From Cristatella mucedo (lineage: Eukaryota > Bryozoa > Phylactolaemata > Cristatellidae), in the NCBI GenBank assembly GCA_009760855.2, contig WPIO01000135.1, positions 374,001 through 438,000 of the forward strand: a stretch of DNA of 64,000 nt, written 5' to 3'. Of this stretch, positions 14,411 to 26,240 are shown in pieces. Positions within the stretch are counted from its first letter, which is position 1, and the number at the start of each line of letters is the position of its first letter. The notes below the pieces were generated by a model that worked only from the letters and a program-made list of their open reading frames with translations, did not search any database and had not been told where the DNA came from. A program made the position numbers and the translations under genes.

Positions 14411-15411
14411 TGACGACATCCGTACGTGGATGGCAGCATATTTTCCTAAAATAAATTATGATAAATCTAACTGAGCAAACCAAGTTGGATTAAGAAATTG
14501 GAAAGGCTAACGCTCAAAATCGGCTCTGCCAGCGTATCTCCTGTAGAATCTGTACGAAATTTAGTTGTTATGTTCCAAAGTGACCTTTCGTTAGACGACT
14601 GCATCAGCTCCACAATTAAGTCTGCCTAATTTCAGATACAAAGCATTGCTAAAATTTAAGCTTTTTTAGACAGGGATACTACATATAAATGGACCCGTGA
14701 ATTTGTGACATCCCGTGTTGACTTCTGTAACTCACTGCTTGCTGGCCTATTGTCCTGTACAATCAGGCGCTTAAAGCTGGTGCAAAACTCTGCAGCTAGG
14801 TTTGTCTGTCGTGAGCGTCGCAGTTGCTACATCACATCACTTCTCGCCGACCTGCACTGGTTACAAGTCAAGCAATGCATCGACTTCAAGATTTGTTGCT
14901 CACTTTTAGGTCCCTTCCTGCTTTGGCTCCGGCTTACTTATCAGATCTACTGCCCCACTAGGCTAAGCATAGTACCATTCGCTTGTAGGAATCTAACTGT
15001 TTACTGTTTACCCCGTTCGTAAACCTCAAATCCTTTGGAGGCCGCGCCTTTAGTTCGTATGTTCCCAAAGCCGGGAACTCACTCCCGACACCCGTCACGA
15101 CATCTCCTGACTTAACCATATTTAAAAAGAAATTAAAAACGCGCCTAATTATCACAACATTTAGTGGGTCTCTGTGATTTGTCCTGTATGTGCTTATGCG
15201 TGCTGACACTGTGTATGCTGCCGCTAACCACACTTGCATGTTTACCCTGTGCATTTCACCCCTCACTGTATTCTTGTTGTTTATCGAGCATGCTTGCACT
15301 AACGATTTGATCGTGTTTCCTTTGCAGCAAATTTAAAGCATCTAGAAATAAATTGAGTTATGTGAGGGTGCTTTATCAAGTGTGTTATTATTATTATTAT
15401 TATCATTATTA
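14411..15411 (+). mobile_element. LINE-A, 5'-truncated copy with ATT tail
   Basis: Runs from just after the RT catalytic block to the tail. Translation shows VDFCNSLLAGLLSCTIRRLK, LVQNSAARFVCRERRS and LADLHWL with broken frames. The 3' end has TTTAGTGGGTCTCTGTGATT and a (TTA)n tail at 15385-15411. Confidence 0.92.
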
Positions 15412-15539
15412 CGCGCAATAATATTACAGAACTTGCATGTCTTTCCGGGCCCCCTACCTGAAAATCTTGAGGGCTTGCCTCTTCCCGCAGATTAAAATCC
15501 TGGCTCTGTCAATGATCTCCAGCAAACATCGTTTCGCAG

Positions 15540-16010
15540 TAGCACTCCGCGCGAGTCGGCGACTCTCTGAGATGGAATCGAGCAGAGTTGGCTGCCTTCG
15601 GTCGGTCCCAAACAGGCTTCTTCTCGGTCGATGCGTCTCAAAGAGCTGTGAGCTATCGATCGCCGACGTTCGGAGCCCCGCGGCGGAGGCGGCGGCGGCG
15701 CTCCGAGCGACGCGCACGTGGGCGCGCGAGCCGCGCATCTTTCTGGTGCGGTCAGTGGCGCTGAGGGAGGCGCGGCGCGGCGCGTGCTCAGAGCGACCGT
15801 GGGAGCGTTGGGCGCTGCTCATCGCACAGGCGAGGTGCGTGCTGCATTAGCAAGCTCGCGCGCTCGTGCTCGCGCGCGCGCGAGCTTGACTCGTCTTTTC
15901 TGCCGCACACCGCCAGGCGGCTCATCGACGGTCCACGCGTGCTCAGGCAAGAGTGCACGTTGCCAACGTCTGAGGCCAGGGCTTGGTAGTCCAAGAGCGC
16001 ACAGCGAGCA
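15540..16010. promoter_or_regulatory. Orphan CpG-rich block
   Basis: Dense CpG (GCGGCGGAGGCGGCGGCGGC, CGCGCACGTGGGCGCGCGAG, GCGCGCGCGCGAGCTTG). It includes a 13-bp perfect stem between CAAGCTCGCGCGC (about 15850) and its complement (about 15888), with alternating CG that could adopt Z-DNA. The open frames on both strands show no domain. It could be a promoter or first exon of a gene I cannot see. Confidence 0.3.
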
Positions 16011-16489
16011 TTCTTGCTTGCTTGCTCGCCCTTTGGGAGCCTATGGAAACGGGAGACTTCCTGGCAGCTGCAATTGCTTTCGTATGGTGCAGCTAAGAAA
16101 GTTTCGCTTACATAAAATAATTGACTTAGGTCTTTCTTCAGAATGCGACATTTTTTGCGAGCAAGTAATCTTCGATTGAGAGGGCGAAAACGGAAGTATC
16201 TTGGAGCGCCATGGCCTGCATCTTTTTTTCGATCTCAACTACTTAGAGATCTGGGAGAAGATCGGTTTTCTTCCAAATGCGCTAAATTTATTTAAAATAA
16301 ATGGTAGCGGTGGGCCATTTTTAGGTCACTCACCCGCAGCGGCTTATTAATAATACAATAGTAGGGTTCTAGGTGCAACGCGAGGCCGGAATCCTATCTA
16401 AATAACAAAACTAAACAAGAGATATCAATGGTTCGAAGCTCTATTTTTTAGTTAACAGTGTAGCAGACCGTCATTGTAATTTACCAACC

Positions 16490-17085
16490 AAATTTTCATA
16501 CAATCAGGCTCGCACATTCTCGTGCACATAGCCAGCAAAGACGCCAGCCACCACCGAAAAACAGCGAAATCTACCTCAATTTACATAAAATCGGCTGCAC
16601 CGAGCTCCAACTTGGATTGCTCCTAACATTATGCTTGCTATTGTTTAAGTGTAACCACAAAAATATCACACCATGCTGCGCGCGCTTTCTCGTGCAATCC
16701 ACCAGAGGCGATTTCGGTCGATTGCCGTAATGCCCGTGCCGTGCAGTTTATTGCAGAGGACTGCATAAGAGCACGCATGCGCAAATGCACGAACTTTTGT
16801 GCGTACACATCAACTATAGTGTAGTGTAAGATGCAATTTAATTTGGCACTTGGCGCCCCAATTTCCAGCGGATTGCGGTGGATTTCGCGATTTCGTGGTA
16901 GTGGCTAGCGTCTTTGCAGCCCATTTGCATGAGAACGTGCGAGCACAATCTCGTGAAATTTTGTGATTTCATTAGAGTGAGGGTTTAATATAATATTAGC
17001 TCACAATTGGATCTACGCGCCACCTATTTCAAGTTCATTTCTACGCAGATAGAGTGAATTGCGGTGGGTTTTAGTTATTCGTTGC
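16490..17085. repeat. Foldback-family fragment
   Basis: Shares GATTGCGGTGGATT, GTGGCTAGCGTCTTTGCAGC and CCATTTGCATGAGAACGTGC with the 610-905 fragment, and the pattern of GTGGATTGCGGT, CATTTGCATGA and GAGCACAAT with the inverted repeat at 6515-8290. Not recognisable as any standard class. Confidence 0.55.
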
Positions 17086-17149
17086 ACCCCCGGGTTACCC
17101 ACGCTGTGTACGCTATCGCTAGTCTATCGACGCGTTCCTATTTAGGCTA

Positions 17150-17210
17150 TATAAAGTGCTTACCAGCGAGATTTAGCTCCCTTGGGGTGCTGTAAAAATA
17201 TCTTATTGCA
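17150..17210 (+). mobile_element. Possible SINE-A tail remnant
   Basis: GAGATTTAGCTCCCTTGGGG followed by TGCTGTAAAAATATCTTATT resembles the SINE-A end. Confidence 0.35.
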
Positions 17211-17395
17211 TGTTTTTATTGATTGTTAAACTGGTCAGGATTTTTTCCTTAAAATCTTTCAGGCTGAACCAATAAAATATTTACCTAATGCAGATTCCAT
17301 ACTCGGCCTGATCGTGTATGCAAATACGCCAGTCACAGCGCCAGTAGTCCGCCCTAATTGAAAAAGTTAACATGTATACTGAGGAGTTCTGCAAA

Positions 17396-17400
<5 letters not shown>

Positions 17401-17465
<65 letters not shown>

Positions 17466-17491
17466 CTCTCTCTCTCGCTCTCTCTCTCTCC
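17401..17491. repeat. (CT)n microsatellite
   Basis: CT run with two CG interruptions. Confidence 0.98.
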
Positions 17492-18356
17492 TCCCTTGTT
17501 CTATATCCCGCATTTCCCTTCCGTAACTAGCTCGCGAACACCATCTCGTCCACTCGCTCGTTCTTGCTCCCTCAAAATTCTGCTAAACGACTAAGCTTGG
17601 CGACCGGAAATACAGTAAGACTACACAAGCAGACACACTTTGAAAGCCCTCCCTTCGCTCGCCGCAAATTACCAAGAGACAGTCGGCTTGCCGAGCGACG
17701 GCACCACTCCAGCTGGATGAATGGCCACCGACCACACCCTACTTTACTCTGGATGCACCCAGATTTATTGCAGCGTTACAGTTCGTAAACATGGCTACCT
17801 CCACGTCGTATCGTCGCTACGTTACATCCGCGGGGCGTAGCTGAATCCGAAGCGGCGGTGTCGTGTTGGATCCGGAAGGTGGCTTGCCGAGTAGTTTTCG
17901 CAGTGAGAGCAACTCGAAGCAGCTGGTAGAAAGAGATTGGCTCAGGTCACGGTCTTTTCATTCCGAGTACCGTCCTGCCGCAAAGGAAGACTATACCATT
18001 GACCTGGTCTGGGTGTCATGCCAACAATCTTCATGAATTACACCTCGTTGAGAGATCTTACCACAGTACGTTGCGTGCATAACTTCGTGCCTTCGTCTTT
18101 CGAATTGGATTTTGCTTAACTTAGTGGAAGCTACGACTCAGAATAGGTGAGTTGATGACCAGCACTTAGTGGAATATGCTGCTGGCTTATTTCGCATATG
18201 TGTCTCGTATGAGCTGATGCTGTTTTATATGCTAATTGGTGCATTCGGATAATTGGTTCTCATTTTCGGCCTCGTGGTGTTTCGTCCTTTATACGCTCCC
18301 CTTCAGCCATCGTGAATCGTTTGTCGTGCTCATGTTGAGCTCAACCGTCTCTGTGA
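17492..18356. other. Unassigned DNA
   Basis: No gene or repeat recognised. Confidence 0.4.
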
Positions 18357-18414
18357 AGCACACAGGAAACTCCTGGCCTGGCACACAGGAAACTCCTGGC
18401 CTGGCACACAGGAA
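18357..18414. repeat. Short direct tandem repeat, about 2.5 units
   Basis: The unit CACACAGGAAACTCCTGGCC plus TGG (23 bp) occurs twice, followed by a partial third copy. Confidence 0.95.
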
Positions 18415-18922
18415 ATCGTCGTCCCTATTTAGCTTGTATCATTTCAACTGCTCCTAGCACAGAGGATGGCAAATACAAGTAGCTGCATTGTTGCTGTCCG
18501 CAGCACGCACATCGAATTCGTTTTGACGCCTTGTGATCGGTCGGGAATGGTATACTAAGTAGCTAGGCAACTCCTATCTATGTACACCATAAAGTAAGAA
18601 TCTTATTTTTTGAGAAGGGCAAAGTCTGCACGCACCGTCTGGAGGCCGGTTCCTCGTGGAGCTCGCTGGAGAATATGTAGTCAGTCGGTGCCGGCTTCGG
18701 ATTGAAGCAAGCATGCCTCCTAGCTTCATCTCATGGTCTCATGGATCATGGATCGGAGCTTCATTCACTCAACCTGCATATGCTGCTGATGAGTGACTTT
18801 ATGTAACAAGGTCCTGTCTTTGATAGCTGTCTGACGGAGGCGGCTGGTATGCAGTAGCTCAGTACCCATGTTACCTGAATGCTGGGTCCCAAGCGGCACG
18901 TACTAGCTCCAAAGTTGCCCCT
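18415..18922. other. Unassigned DNA
   Basis: Nothing recognised apart from a short ATGGATC-like redundancy near 18730-18755. Confidence 0.35.
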
Positions 18923-19085
18923 GGATCTTAGCCCAGGGGTAAGGTGCTCGTTCTTCATGACCCAGGTCGTGAGTTCAAGTACTGCTGCAGGCTGTAACGA
19001 TTATTACTGGACACTTCAAGCAGTGGTGTTAGCCATAAATGCTTTTCTACCGATATATAAACAAGGTCGTTGAATCAGCTAGCCC
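18923..19085 (+). mobile_element. SINE-B copy, diverged
   Basis: Head AGCCCAGGGGTAAGGTGCTC, B-box-like GAGTTCAAGTACTG, CAAGCAGTGGTGTTAGCC and the end GTTGAATCAGCTAGCCC. Confidence 0.75.
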
Positions 19086-19207
19086 TTAAGCTGTATGTCT
19101 GATGTGTGCATGCATGCATGCATGCCATGCTTATTTGTGTGTGCGTGCATACGTAACGTGCATATTTGTGTGTGCTGCTCACTCAGGCTGTGTGTATGCA
19201 CGGGAGC

Positions 19208-19209
<2 letters not shown>

Positions 19210-19287
<78 letters not shown>
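19210..19287. repeat. (GT)n microsatellite
   Basis: TG run with one TATG interruption. A (GCAT)n run lies nearby at 19108-19125. Confidence 0.98.
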
Positions 19288-19288
<1 letters not shown>

Positions 19289-19723
19289 ACTTTGTGTTCG
19301 GGTTTGCACGCTCGTGCACGCGTGGGTGCATGAGAATGTGGGTGCGCCTGCATTTCAGGTGTACTTGCATGACTCTCGCGTACCATTGTAATCGATGAGG
19401 GCTGTCTTGCAGTGCTCCTCTAGGCGTTTACCGATTGTAGAAGGTCGGGAAGCGAGGCCGGCAAAGCACCTGCTGCTACTTGCTTTGGCTCGTTTTAATC
19501 GGCTGCTACCGTCGTAGGCTGTAAACCTCTGGCCTGCTGCCTCAGCCGCGGCCAACAGACAGTGCTCTCGTCGTCAGTCAGTCGGCCACATGCCGAGGCG
19601 CGGCTCCTTCAATAGATTCGTGGAGGAAAGAGTGGGTGGGGCAGGAGCATGCCGCCGAGAGCAAGCGATCGTCACTCGTGCTGCGATCGTCACTCTTGCC
19701 GCCGAGAGGCAGTGTTGCTCGTC

Positions 19724-19724
<1 letters not shown>

Positions 19725-19770
<46 letters not shown>

Positions 19771-19810
19771 CGATAGTATATATATATATATATATATGAT
19801 AGTATATATA

Positions 19811-19856
<46 letters not shown>
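19725..19856. repeat. Compound (GT)n(AT)n microsatellite with CGATAG interruptions
   Basis: TG run, then AT runs separated by CGATAG, GATAG and ACGAT words. The AT part is self-complementary. Confidence 0.97.
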
Positions 19857-21497
19857 TAGATCGTATATACTATAGCTCGTTTTGTGTAGTGCTTGCTGTG
19901 CCTTTGTCGGCTCTTCTTTCCATCGCTGCAGCGCCGTGCTAGCTTTGGGGCTTGACTGTATGCGTGTAAATCTCTCCCCCCCCCCTGTTTCCGAGTCGTG
20001 TGACCTGCTGCTGCTAAAGGTCAGAACCTTGGCAGACACAGCATCCCTGAAACAAATCGTGTCGCCATGGCTGCATGTTAGGGGGTCTTCTCTCCTGCTG
20101 CCGACTCAGATGCATCCTCTTCAGCCGTCCCTGGCAGCTATTTCGTAGCTGCTGCTACTTTTTCCCGACTGTCCTCCTGCCTCAGCCATGCTTCACACGG
20201 TCTCTTTGTGGTACGATATGAGTCTTTCGGCTTCGATGGTGCTCGAATCGGAAGCCGCGTGGAACTTTGAGTGAGCTTGGTCTCTGTTGCTTTATGCCGT
20301 TACAGAAAGCGTGTGCACTGGCTGACCTAGGAGAGTGCACCTAGGTTCCGTTTGGCCGCTGAGGGCACTGCTCGTGCTGATTCCACACAGAGTGGAGCCC
20401 TGGTCTTTGGAATGCTTTCAATAGTGTTTGTGCTAGACGTGAGGTAATTGCAATGTTTTACGTGAGGTCCCAAATTTCTATCAAATGTGAGGCTGCTGTT
20501 GTGGAGCACCAGTGGCGGTTCACTTTTGGAGCTTGAGCATTGCCTCGCACGTACGACGTTCCTCTGCCGGGTTCAGACGAGACTTGTGGATCAGCCTGAA
20601 CATGATCGGCTGCAGCAGTCGTGCATCCGACACCGACTTGTGCATCCTAAACTATGATTTGCATCCAGTGCCTTCATATTTCTGTTAGTTGAATTTCGTG
20701 GTAATGCTGTGCGGTCCGACAGCCTTGACGTAGTGCCTAGCGAATGGTAAAGGCTATATTTTTACGTCTGCCAAACACCCAGTGGACTGAAGTTTCATCC
20801 ACCCCCATCCCATCGACCGATGCTGACCGTGTGTTTGTGGCTATCGGGGCTATCAGGCTAAAACTTACAACTCTCCACCTTTCCCATCGGCCTGCATTTA
20901 TCGTTGCTGTTGATGAGAACGCTGAACTTGCAATCATGAGGTAAAAAAAAGCAAAGGTGAGCAAAAGCTAATTCAACACCCTCATTAGCATAGCAATAGG
21001 GGAGCAATGGCTGTTGCCCTGTTTTGCAGCTGGCAGTAAATAGTGGCCTGCTGCCAAGCTCTCTTTGTGCCGTGGGTCGTCAAAAAGAGGCTTGCACCCC
21101 CTACGGTGGGGGTCTACGATGGGGTGGGTGTGGGGTGGGGTGGGGCAATCATAATTTTTGCACATTGTTCGGCATTCGGCCGTCAGCTGTGCTTTGGCCT
21201 CAGCCCATTGGGAACGGTTCGTTTTCTCTCGTAAATTTTTTGCTGCTGCTGCTGTTTTGCCACCTGCAAGTGAGCACCAGTCAATCCTCTGCTCAATAAG
21301 TCGGCTCGCTACCGCTTTCCAAACCATCCCTTAGTCAGTGACTGAGTGACCTGCTGCAGTCCCTCCTCTGCTGGCTCCCTCCACTCGCCAAGTACTGTAG
21401 CTCTCAGCAACGGCTTAGTCACGCGCAGATGGCCCAATTGGCTGGGGCTGGCGTCAGATTAAGGAGCCTGGAGTCGACCTTCTGGTAAAGCCGAGAG
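19857..21497. other. Unassigned DNA with a possible decayed SINE-B
   Basis: No gene recognised. About 20955-21085 on the minus strand weakly resembles a SINE-B end (AGCTAATTCAACACCCTCAT at its left). G-rich run GGGTGTGGGGTGGGG at 21125-21140. Confidence 0.35.
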
Positions 21498-21653
21498 TTT
21501 ATTATAATTCATTTTTATAGTGCCCTAAGATAACTTAATATCTATTCTGGTGCTTCACAATATGCCACGGAGCTCGAGCCCACGACCTCCATCATCAAAT
21601 GCATTCACTTTGACCTTAGTCGAGGTGAGCGCCTTAACCACTGGGCCAGGCCA
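21498..21653 (-). mobile_element. SINE-A copy
   Basis: On the minus strand: CTGGCCCAGTGGTTAAGGCG, GTCGTGGGCTCGAGCTCC, the LINE-like end and an AT-rich tail. Confidence 0.85.
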
Positions 21654-21721
21654 GTGCAGCACTGCAGCCTGATACCAGGCTTTGACAACCTTTTATTGGC
21701 CGCTACCACGTGCTTTTCTTG

Positions 21722-23290
21722 TTAGCTCCCCTCCATGTTAAAGCAGGTGCTCAGAAGGCTCTGCGAATTTATGAAGAAGTACAGATTGCACATCTTGGCT
21801 GGTCTGGGATATGAACTTCAGGACGAGGTCACTAGTGACCTGCTTGAATGTAGACACTGAGGTGCTGCATGGAATTGCAGGACGTGATTCCAGGGATGAT
21901 GATGCCATCTTAGTGATGGACTCCCTGATCTTGTCTGTCTTGTTGACAAAGAAGCTAGAGAAGCGATCAGCTAGATCATTACAGGGATCACTAGGTAAGG
22001 AGCTATCCTGGGAGCAGTTAAGATGATTGATCGTCGACATCAGCATTTTTGGATTGTGCATCTGTGATTCAACAATTTTTTTTATAGAAGCTACACTTGG
22101 CCATTGCTAGGATCGATTGTTACTATATACAGTAGTCCATGTATGCCTGTCGATCGACAGTCAGTCCTGATCTTTTGTATGCTTTTTTAAGCTTGCTCTT
22201 AGTAGACATAGGTAGTTTAATGCCTGTGGTAAACCATAGTCCATCTGGCGAGGGTGCACAGTTCGCTTAGTCAGAGGTGCAAACTCTTCGAGCATGTCTG
22301 CTAGTGTCGTGTTGTAGCAATCTACCAATGGTGACAGATCGGAAGGGGGATTGAACAGCAAGGGCAAAACAGATATTCTCTCACTGACATCGATGTCAAG
22401 GGTCTTGAGGTTTCGCGATTTGCAGGTGATTTTAGATGAGAAGGAGGACACACATTGTAGATTGAATGAGATCTGCATGTGGTCTGATAAGCAGCATTTG
22501 GTAATAATTGGCGATGCCAATGTGCAGTAGTATGAGAACATCTGGTCATGTGTGTGACCCTTGATGTGAGTAGGGCCATGCACATTAGCCACGTGAGACA
22601 ATGAGTCAGTCAATGCACGAAATTCAGTCCTGAAGGCATCAGACAAGTTATCAAAATGAATTTTGAAATCACCCATAATGAGGAGAGATTAATTTATTGC
22701 ACACAGAATTGAAATGAGATCAGAGAAATCTGAGAAGGGGAGGTCGTGGTAGCTGGTGGGCGATAGACTACTGCCACCAACGCTAACTTATTGTTGGGTG
22801 AAATCAGGACAATCGATTCAAAAGACTGCTTTGATGGTACTGCACATGGCTTGAAATTGAATTTCGAGAGTGTGATAATAGCGACTTCACCCCCAATTTT
22901 GATTGATCTAAGATTGTGAAAGAAGGAGAAACTAGTCGGGGTTGCATCATTAGTTGTGGCACAATTTATAGATTTTAGCCCAGTTTCAGTCAATTCGAAC
23001 AGGTTGAGACCTTTTCAGAAATAAGGTCGCTTATTACAAGGTGTTTATTGCAGCTTGAGCAAGGATTCCAAAGACAAGCATTAAGTTGGCCACCGGAGTT
23101 ATAACAGGCCTAATGGTCACTAAGTTAGAGAGATTCATAGTAACTCTTAAGGGAGAACTTGCTGGGTGGCTCGAGACAGTGCTAGGAATACCAAACGAGC
23201 GTGTGCCCAGCTCGAATCTCCGGCAAAACAAGTGACTTCTCTGCTTGATGCTTGCCCCCTGCTTGCTAATTAAAAGCATTCCAAGCTCGA
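21722..23290 (-). mobile_element. LINE 5' part: endonuclease domain and linker, 3' part missing
   Basis: On the minus strand: NLMLVFGILAQAAIN, ISDLISEK, NLFELTETGLKS, GGEVAIITLSKFNFKP, LALVAVVYRPP, MGDFKIHFDN, GPTHIKGHTHDQMFSYY and CCLSDHMQISFNL, in the order of the APE-type endonuclease of CR1/L2-type LINEs. A linker follows (NPKMLMSTINHL, DLADRFSSFFVNKTDKIRES). At least two frameshifts are present. It stops before the RT domain, near the SINE-A at 21498-21653. Dead copy. Confidence 0.88.
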
Positions 23291-23875
23291 AAAGGTCCTC
23301 TCAATACCACGATGGCCAGACTGGCTCACTTAAAACCAACATACTGCTAGCTGTAGCACAGTGACAGTGTAGGGGCTCGTGGGCGCGCGATGACGCCCGG
23401 CGTAACGGAGAGCGAAACCCCCACAAGCGAGTTGTTGCGTTGTCGACAGTGGCTATATCGTATCGCATACAGGCAACACAAGCGAGCTAGCGAACATACT
23501 GATGTAGTAGCCGTCTCACGTCTTGCTCCGGAGCACATGGTGATAAGAGAGAAGAGAGTGGATAGTGTGTCTACAGGCCGACACACCGGCAGAAAGTGAA
23601 TTTCGTGGCAAGGAACACATCACGTGCTGGCAAGGAGCAAGCCCGGTGGGCAGATGGAACGTCGTCTGGGGACGGAACCACGTGATGGTGATAACATGCC
23701 CACAACAGTAGCACTATTTTTTGGATGGGCTTGATGGGGGGGGGCTGAGATAATCTGCCCCCAGACTAATAATACTAGTAATGGTTGTAGGACATCCCCC
23801 AGACATGTCCCCCCCCCCTTGGTGGACTCTAGGACATTCCCCCCTCCGACATCTCCCCTTCGGCGTAGGACATTC
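23291..23875. other. Unassigned DNA between two LINE pieces
   Basis: Contains C-rich runs (23786-23860) with a loosely repeated AGGACAT-CCCC word. The open frames lack domains. Confidence 0.4.
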
Positions 23876-25400
23876 ATAATAATAATAATAATAATGTACT
23901 TGATAAAGCGCCCTCAGAGAACTTAATCTCTTTCTAGGCGCTTTACATTTGCTGCAAAGGGAAATGCAATTAAATGGTACGTAAAATCATGCTTGAAAAA
24001 CAAACAAAATGAATAACATGGTTAGGGGTGACATGCACAGGGTCAACATGCAAATGTGGTTACTGGCAGCATGCACAGTGTCAGCACGCATAAGCACGTG
24101 AAGGACGAATCACAGGGACCCACTAAATGCTGTCCTAAATAGGTGTTTTTAAGTTCCTTTTAAATGTGGTCAGGTCAGGGGATGTTCTGATGCAGGTCGG
24201 GAGGGAGTTCCAGGCTTTGGGAGCATACGAACTAAATGCACGGTCTCCAAAGGATTTGAGGTTTGTACGAGGTATTCGTAGACTGTTGGATTCCGAAAAG
24301 CGGGTGGTACGATGCTTGGCCTGATGGGGGAGTATGTCGGAGAGATAGGCTGGAGCCATAGAATGAGTGGACCTAAAAGTGAGTGACAGAACCTTAAATT
24401 CGATGCTGCTTTATTGGGAGACAGTGCAGGTCGGCGAGAAGAGGTGTGATATGGCAACTGTGCGACGTTCACGACAGACAAGCCTAGCTGCAGATTTGTG
24501 CACCATCTGTAATCGCCTGATTGCACATGCTGGGAGGCCAAGAAGCAGTGAGTTGCAGAAGTCGAGACGAGATGTCACGAATGCATGGACCAACTTAGAC
24601 ATGGTATCCTTATTTAAACAAGCCCGAATTTTAGCAATATTATGAAGCTGAAAATAGGCAGATTTAACCGTGGAGCTGATATGGTCGTCTAACGAGAGGT
24701 CGCTTTGGAATATGACACCTAGATTTCGAGCTGATTTGACAGGAGATATGCTGGCAGAGCCAATTTTGAGCTTCAGCCTTTCCAATTTCTGAATCACACT
24801 GGGTTTGCCCGTAACTAGTAAGTTAGTTTTGTCATCGTTTAGTTTCAGAAAATTTGCTGCCATCCATGTGCGGATATCATCAATGCATGCAGCAAGTGAG
24901 TTTAGAGAATTTGAGGTGCTCGAAGGCTGGGGGGATCAAAGCAAAGGTACAACTGAGTGTCATCCACATAGAAGTGAAAGCCTAGATTGTGCTTGGCAAT
25001 CACATCAGCAAGAGGCAGAGTATAAACCGCGAAAAGAACCGGACCTAGCACTGAGCCCTGAGGTACTCCATATTTCAGAGGTACTTCAGATGATCGTTGT
25101 CCATTCACGTCAATACTCTGGAGTCTGCCACTGAGATAGGACCTGAACCACTGCAGAGCAGTGCCAGTGATGCCCAGGCGAGATGAGAGGCGCTCTAGAA
25201 GAACTTTGTGATCGATGGTGTCAAAAGCTGCCGCAAGATCGAGCAAAACAAGCAGAGACACTCTACCCATGTCTGCATTCCTAAGTAGGTCGTTGTATAC
25301 CCTAAGCAATGCTGACTCTGTGGAGTGATTAGCTCTAAAGCTGGACTGGAACTTACTAGCAAGGTGTGAGGTTTCGATATATGAGTATGTCGATGAATGT
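23876..25400 (-). mobile_element. LINE-A, RT domain to 3' end, 5'-truncated
   Basis: On the minus strand: FQSSFRANHSTESALLRVYN, RT block A (LVLLDLAAAFDTIDHKVLL), block B (LKYGVPQGSVLGPVLF), catalytic block FYVDDTQLYL, then NFLKLNDDKTNLLVTGKP, RNLGVIFQSDLSLDDHI, LDFCNSLLLGLPACAIRRLQ, SFGDRAFSSYAPKAWNSLPT and a tail of ATT units at 23877-23893. The RT part (25400-24902) is open, then the frame changes more than once. The best-preserved polymerase in the window, but not intact. Confidence 0.95.
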
Positions 25401-25411
25401 ATAACTAAGAA

Positions 25412-25457
25412 TACATACACACACAAACACACACACACACACACATATATATATACA
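25412..25457. repeat. (CA)n(TA)n microsatellite
   Basis: ACACACAAACAC run then TATATATATA, at the 5' truncation point of the LINE-A. Confidence 0.9.
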
Positions 25458-26072
25458 TGATCAATTGAAGTTCAGGCTCTATTGAAATAAAGTCAACTCA
25501 GTATAACCAGTGACTCGATAGCACGACCGACGAAGGCGGTATGGCCATCACATCGGCAGTGGCAGTCGACGCCTGATGCCTGGTGCAGCAACGACTACAG
25601 CTGTGGTGGTGAGCTTTGGACGGGTGGTAGCCGGCAGTGCCGATGTCGGAAGGGGTGGCAGTGGCCGAGGATATTGCTAGGAGCTCGCGGCTGCTTCTGA
25701 GAGCGGCTGCTGCTGGCCGCCCGGGGCAGAGCTTTGACCTTGCACTTGGTGGTCTGCCGAAAAGCAGGGCCGCAGCGACCACATTTCCAATGACAATAAT
25801 GTAACAATACGTTATAAATATTATATACTATATAGTATTTTTGTACAAGATATGTAAACAAAGACAGTTTATGTCATGGCATTTTCCTACAGGAGGGGAA
25901 GAAATGGATAGATCATTTGATCGTTTGGCGTCTTGTATCATTGTTATTTCTGTAATACATATACAGTTATTGGATTTCTTTTGATGTGAAAGACACTTCC
26001 GCAGCAGTGCCATCGCCTGAATTCCAGCACGGTATCAGAGATTTGTTGCTTGACGGCAGCAAGCCTCTTAAC
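25458..26072. other. Unassigned DNA
   Basis: Overlapping short frames on the minus strand, no domain recognised. Confidence 0.4.
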
Positions 26073-26240
26073 TCTAGATGGCTTGGCCCTGTGATTAAGG
26101 TGCTTGCCTCGCCCGATGTCAAGCTGAATGTATTTGATGACCCAGGTCGTAGGCTAGAGCCTCGTGGCATATGTGAAGCGACTGAGTAGAGATTAAATTA
26201 TCTTAGGGTGCTATAAAATGAGAATGATATTATCGTTATA
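26073..26240 (+). mobile_element. SINE-A copy with a short insertion
   Basis: GATGGCTTGGCCCTGTGATT, AAGGTGCTTGCC, an extra AAGCTGAATGTATTTGATG-like segment, GGTCGTAGGCTAGAGCC, GGCATATGTGAAGCGACTGA and the LINE-like end. Confidence 0.8.

Noticed and set aside
15437-16179. Overlapping Arg/Ala-rich frames on both strands
   Set aside because: Composition effect of CpG-rich DNA; no domain or splice-supported structure.
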